Source of the DNA: Nanobdellota archaeon
GTDB taxonomy: Archaea > Nanobdellota > Nanobdellia > Woesearchaeales > JAUYGA01
DNA length: 6,049 nt
NCBI GenBank assembly: GCA_030690755.1
Contig: JAUYGA010000012.1
Location: 1-6,049 of the forward strand
Direction of reading: 5' to 3'
Below, piece after piece: positions 4,052 through 6,049 of the stretch; within the stretch, counting starts at the first letter, position 1; each line of letters begins with the position of its first letter. The notes beneath the pieces were generated by a model. The model was not told where the DNA came from. It saw only the letters and a list, made by a program, of their open reading frames with translations, and did no database searches. Position numbers and translations under genes: made by a program.

Positions 4052-5050
4052 ATGGCACGAATAATCAAAGATGAAGAGGAAAAACCAGTAAAGCTTGATC
4101 TAAAAGACAAAAAACTCTTGTTTGAGATGGATTTCAACGCAAGAGCGCCTTTTTCTAAGCTGGCCAAAAAAATTCACGTAAGCAAACAAGGAGCAGAATA
4201 CAAAGTCAATAATCTTATTAAAAAAGGAGTCATAAAAGGATTTTATCCTGTTGTAAATGTTCCAAAACTAGGATATATTTATTGCAGGCTTTCAGTAACA
4301 TTGCAAAAGGTCACAAAAGAAAAAAACCAAGAAATTATCAATTATCTGATTAACCATGATAAAGTTTTCTGGTTGTTCCAGATACAGGGAGCATATGACC
4401 TTTTTTTTGTTATTTGGGCAAAATCAATAACTGAATTCAAAAATTTTATCGAGGAATTCGAAAGCGAGTTCGGGGACAATATAAAAAGAAAAGAAGAATC
4501 AATAGCAACTGATGTCATCCACTTCCAGCACAGATATTTGTTAGGAATCAAGGAAACAAAAGAAATCCATATCCGAGAAAGAACTGAACAGATGGAGATT
4601 GATGAGTTAGATAAAAAAATTTTAAATTGTCTGTGCAGCGATGGAAGAAAACCCTTAGTGAATATAGCAGCTGAAGTCAAGGAATCTTCTAAAGTGATTG
4701 CCTACCGCATAAAGAAATTAGAAGAGAAAAAAATAATTGAAGGGTATCGACCGATAATCAATCACAACAGCATAGGTTACACTTATTATAAAGTCCTAAT
4801 CAACCTAAACAGCATATCCAAAAAAGAGCTGATCAGATTAAAACAATATATCAGAGATAGCCCATTTGTTATCTACCTTATAGAGGGCATTGGACTTACA
4901 GCGGATTTGGATATCGAGATGATGGTCAAAACAAATAAGCAGTTTTTTGAGTTCATAGAGAACTTAAAATTCAAGTTTCCTGCAATGATTGGAGAATATC
5001 AGACAATAATATTCATGGATACTCTGAAAGTAAAATATTTTCCATTTTAA
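4052..5050 (+). CDS. Tandem-duplicated Lrp/AsnC-type transcriptional regulator (HTH-RAM-HTH-RAM)
   Basis: A 332-residue protein, about twice the usual 150-residue Lrp/AsnC length, with two copies of the family architecture. The first AsnC-type winged helix lies at about 15-65 (LDLKDKKLLFEMDFNARAPF, then recognition helix SKQGAEYKVNNLIKKGVIKG). A RAM-like domain follows at about 75-150. The second HTH spans about 183-232 (IDELDKKILNCLCSDGRKPL, then SSKVIAYRIKKLEEKKIIEG), and the second RAM-like domain about 242-325. RAM domains bind amino acids or similar small ligands and drive oligomerisation. Here an intramolecular dimer seems likely. It is divergent from the methyltransferase and convergent with the TrmB-like gene (19-nt gap). 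Target genes and ligand are unknown; autoregulation through the shared intergenic region is plausible. Confidence 0.85.
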   Translation: MARIIKDEEEKPVKLDLKDKKLLFEMDFNARAPFSKLAKKIHVSKQGAEYKVNNLIKKGVIKGFYPVVNVPKLGYIYCRLSVTLQKVTKEKNQEIINYLINHDKVFWLFQIQGAYDLFFVIWAKSITEFKNFIEEFESEFGDNIKRKEESIATDVIHFQHRYLLGIKETKEIHIRERTEQMEIDELDKKILNCLCSDGRKPLVNIAAEVKESSKVIAYRIKKLEEKKIIEGYRPIINHNSIGYTYYKVLINLNSISKKELIRLKQYIRDSPFVIYLIEGIGLTADLDIEMMVKTNKQFFEFIENLKFKFPAMIGEYQTIIFMDTLKVKYFPF

Positions 5051-5069
5051 GAAAATAACAATCAATAAC

Positions 5070-5810
5070 TCATTTCTCCGCAGAGTCCCAAAGCATCTTG
5101 AAATAATTCCTATAAGAATCTGCAATCTCTTTCTGTTTTATGAGAATTCCGAGCGGATTGTCTGACCAGAGGATTATTGCGACTTTGTCTGCATAGATGT
5201 TTGTTGATGAAAGCGAAATATGGGATTTAAGAAATCTTATTTCTGCAAGTGGAATCTTTGACATCTTTTCCTGCAGCGATTTGTCAAACAGCATTTTCAT
5301 CTTTATCTTTTTTTCAATCCTCTTCTTGTTGTATTTCGGCAGATAGTATCTAAGAACATCGCTTGCCAAATTGCTTTCGCCGAAAACAAGAATCTCTTTA
5401 CCTTCTTTTATCTGGTCTTCAAAAATTATCCTTATGCCTTCTTTTCCTTTATAGAAATTAGTCTCTTGTTTTTCTTTTGACTGCTTATGTGAAAGTTCCA
5501 GCTCTGGAAGGATTCCGCTCATTTCCTCTTCTTTTTCGCGAAGAAGTTCCATTAATTTTATCGGTTCAGTTGTCTCATAATAGTTCCTGTTGTTTGTCCG
5601 CATATAACCAACTAAACCTTTCTCAACCAGTCTATCTAGAATGTCATATACGGTTCTGCGATGGATTCCAGATCTTCTGGCAACCATACCTGCGAGGCTT
5701 GGTCCTAGATCAAGCAGGACGAGGTATATTTTTGCTTCAGAATCTGTTAACCCTGCATTTTTTAGCGCTTCAACTTTTGTCGCATGCTTTTTTGTTATGT
5801 CTGATACCAT
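5070..5810 (-). CDS. TrmB-family transcriptional regulator
   Basis: A 246-residue protein with an N-terminal TrmB winged helix-turn-helix at about 16-80 (LKNAGLTDSEAKIYLVLLDL, then SGIHRRTVYDILDRLVEKGL and wing GYMRTNNRNYYETTEP). A helical linker follows (about 82-118, rich in K/E, probably a coiled-coil dimerisation segment). The C-terminal PLD-like domain (about 120-245) contains EILVFGES, SSTNIYADKVAIILW and the family ending IADSYRNYFKMLWDSAE. Family knowledge: TrmB proteins sense sugars or act as global metabolic regulators in archaea, acting as activator or repressor depending on site position. The short C-terminal part resembles the compact TrmB-like group rather than long maltose-type TrmB, so the ligand is not assignable. 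ATG 5810 is supported by a TATA box 22-29 nt upstream. The gene is convergent with the Lrp-like gene. Confidence 0.85.
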   Translation of the reverse strand: MVSDITKKHATKVEALKNAGLTDSEAKIYLVLLDLGPSLAGMVARRSGIHRRTVYDILDRLVEKGLVGYMRTNNRNYYETTEPIKLMELLREKEEEMSGILPELELSHKQSKEKQETNFYKGKEGIRIIFEDQIKEGKEILVFGESNLASDVLRYYLPKYNKKRIEKKIKMKMLFDKSLQEKMSKIPLAEIRFLKSHISLSSTNIYADKVAIILWSDNPLGILIKQKEIADSYRNYFKMLWDSAEK

Positions 5811-5831
5811 AATGAGAACGTGTCAGAGAAG

Positions 5832-5848
5832 TATATAAACTTTTTTAA
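5832..5848 (-). promoter_or_regulatory. BRE/TATA promoter of the TrmB-like gene (leaderless)
   Basis: On the minus strand an A-rich BRE-like TTTAAAAAAG (about 5848-5839) runs into TTTATATAC (5840-5832). The TATA box is 22-29 nt before ATG 5810, which places the transcript start at or beside the start codon and supports that start. There is no room for a ribosome binding site. Confidence 0.7.
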
Positions 5849-5857
5849 AAACGTTAA

Positions 5858-5878
5858 TGTGGTAAAACAATTACCACA
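5858..5878. promoter_or_regulatory. Inverted repeat TGTGGTAA-N5-TTACCACA, candidate regulator site
   Basis: A perfect 8-bp inverted repeat with a 5-nt spacer (AACAA) lies about 10 bp upstream of the BRE of the TrmB-like promoter. This location suits an activator or autoregulatory binding site. The half-site/5-nt/half-site layout recalls the Pyrococcus TrmB site TATCAC-N5-GTGATA, though the half-site differs. A single imperfect half-site (TGTGGCA, 5889-5895) lies 31 bp further away, about three helical turns. It could instead serve a gene beyond the window. Confidence 0.6.
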
Positions 5879-6049
5879 CAATAATCAGTGTGGCACAAAC
5901 CTGCACATAAAATTTGAGATTTCCACTAGTTTTGCCATTAATGGACTCTCGTGAATTCGTGTTTTTGTCAGCGAAGAATATAATAATTGAGTGATTTCTG
6001 TGCTTAAGTATTGTCCGTCTTGTGTCAGTTTTATTGAATTAATTTTTCA
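5879..6049. other. Right-end intergenic region without a convincing gene
   Basis: AT-rich sequence with no ORF of useful length that has a start codon. A minus-strand frame is open for about 55 codons from near the window edge to 5888, but it begins right after a stop and lacks an ATG before 5942. There is a 10-bp palindrome CCATTAATGG at 5935-5944. It is probably the upstream region of a gene outside the window. Confidence 0.4.

Noticed and set aside
5477..5838. Plus-strand open frames over the TrmB-like gene
   Set aside because: They are antisense shadows of a recognised TrmB-family gene with strong promoter support.
5935..5944. CCATTAATGG 10-bp palindrome as an operator
   Set aside because: Short AT-centred palindromes are common by chance in this AT-rich sequence, and no promoter or gene is positioned to use it within the window.
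5888..6046. Minus-strand open frame of about 55 codons at the right edge
   Set aside because: It starts right after a stop codon, has no ATG until 5942, no promoter or family resemblance, and the remaining 17-residue segment is too short to support.

Overview
The window looks like a stretch of an AT-rich archaeal chromosome, most likely from a DPANN-type lineage, although the exact lineage is inference. The strongest evidence is two adjacent minus-strand tRNA genes interrupted by several short introns, some with bulge-helix-bulge geometry at their ends. Further evidence is the presence of Lrp/AsnC-like and TrmB-like regulators, and TATA boxes about 22-30 nt before start codons with no room for a leader. 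A bacterial-style PilT ATPase at the left edge fits DPANN genomes that carry acquired pilus ATPases.

Layout. Positions 1-414 are the C-terminal end of a PilT-like type IV pilus ATPase cut by the window edge, followed after 9 nt by a small unknown membrane-associated protein (424-753). Positions 759-823 hold T-tracts and competing hairpins where the tRNA transcript probably ends. A tRNA-Ser(GGA) gene (1019 down to 819) carries three inferred introns, in the D-arm, the anticodon loop and at the start of the T-loop. Fifteen bases upstream of it lies a tRNA with anticodon CAT (1281 down to 1035; elongator Met or Ile2) with two introns, at 37/38 and 59/60. Folded by hand, the two genes give 85-nt and 73-nt mature tRNAs with near-complete cloverleaf pairing. 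Positions 1282-1428 form a divergent promoter region for the tRNAs and for a 562-residue membrane-anchored coiled-coil protein of unknown function (1429-3117).

The right half holds three regulatory or metabolic genes. A glycine/sarcosine N-methyltransferase-like SAM enzyme (3947 down to 3141) is divergent from a tandem-duplicated Lrp/AsnC-type regulator (4052-5050). Their 104-bp intergenic region contains a TATA box for each direction and a perfect 12-bp palindrome just downstream of the methyltransferase TATA box. Convergent with the Lrp-like gene is a TrmB-family regulator (5810 down to 5070), whose promoter carries a perfect 8-bp inverted repeat with a 5-nt spacer upstream of its BRE/TATA. 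The last 170 bases show no convincing gene.

The most interesting content is the intron load: five inferred introns in two adjacent tRNA genes, three outside the canonical anticodon position, including a 120-nt structured T-loop intron. This implies a tRNA-splicing endonuclease of relaxed specificity in this organism. Both tRNAs would be non-functional unless spliced, and standard gene-finding could easily miss them.
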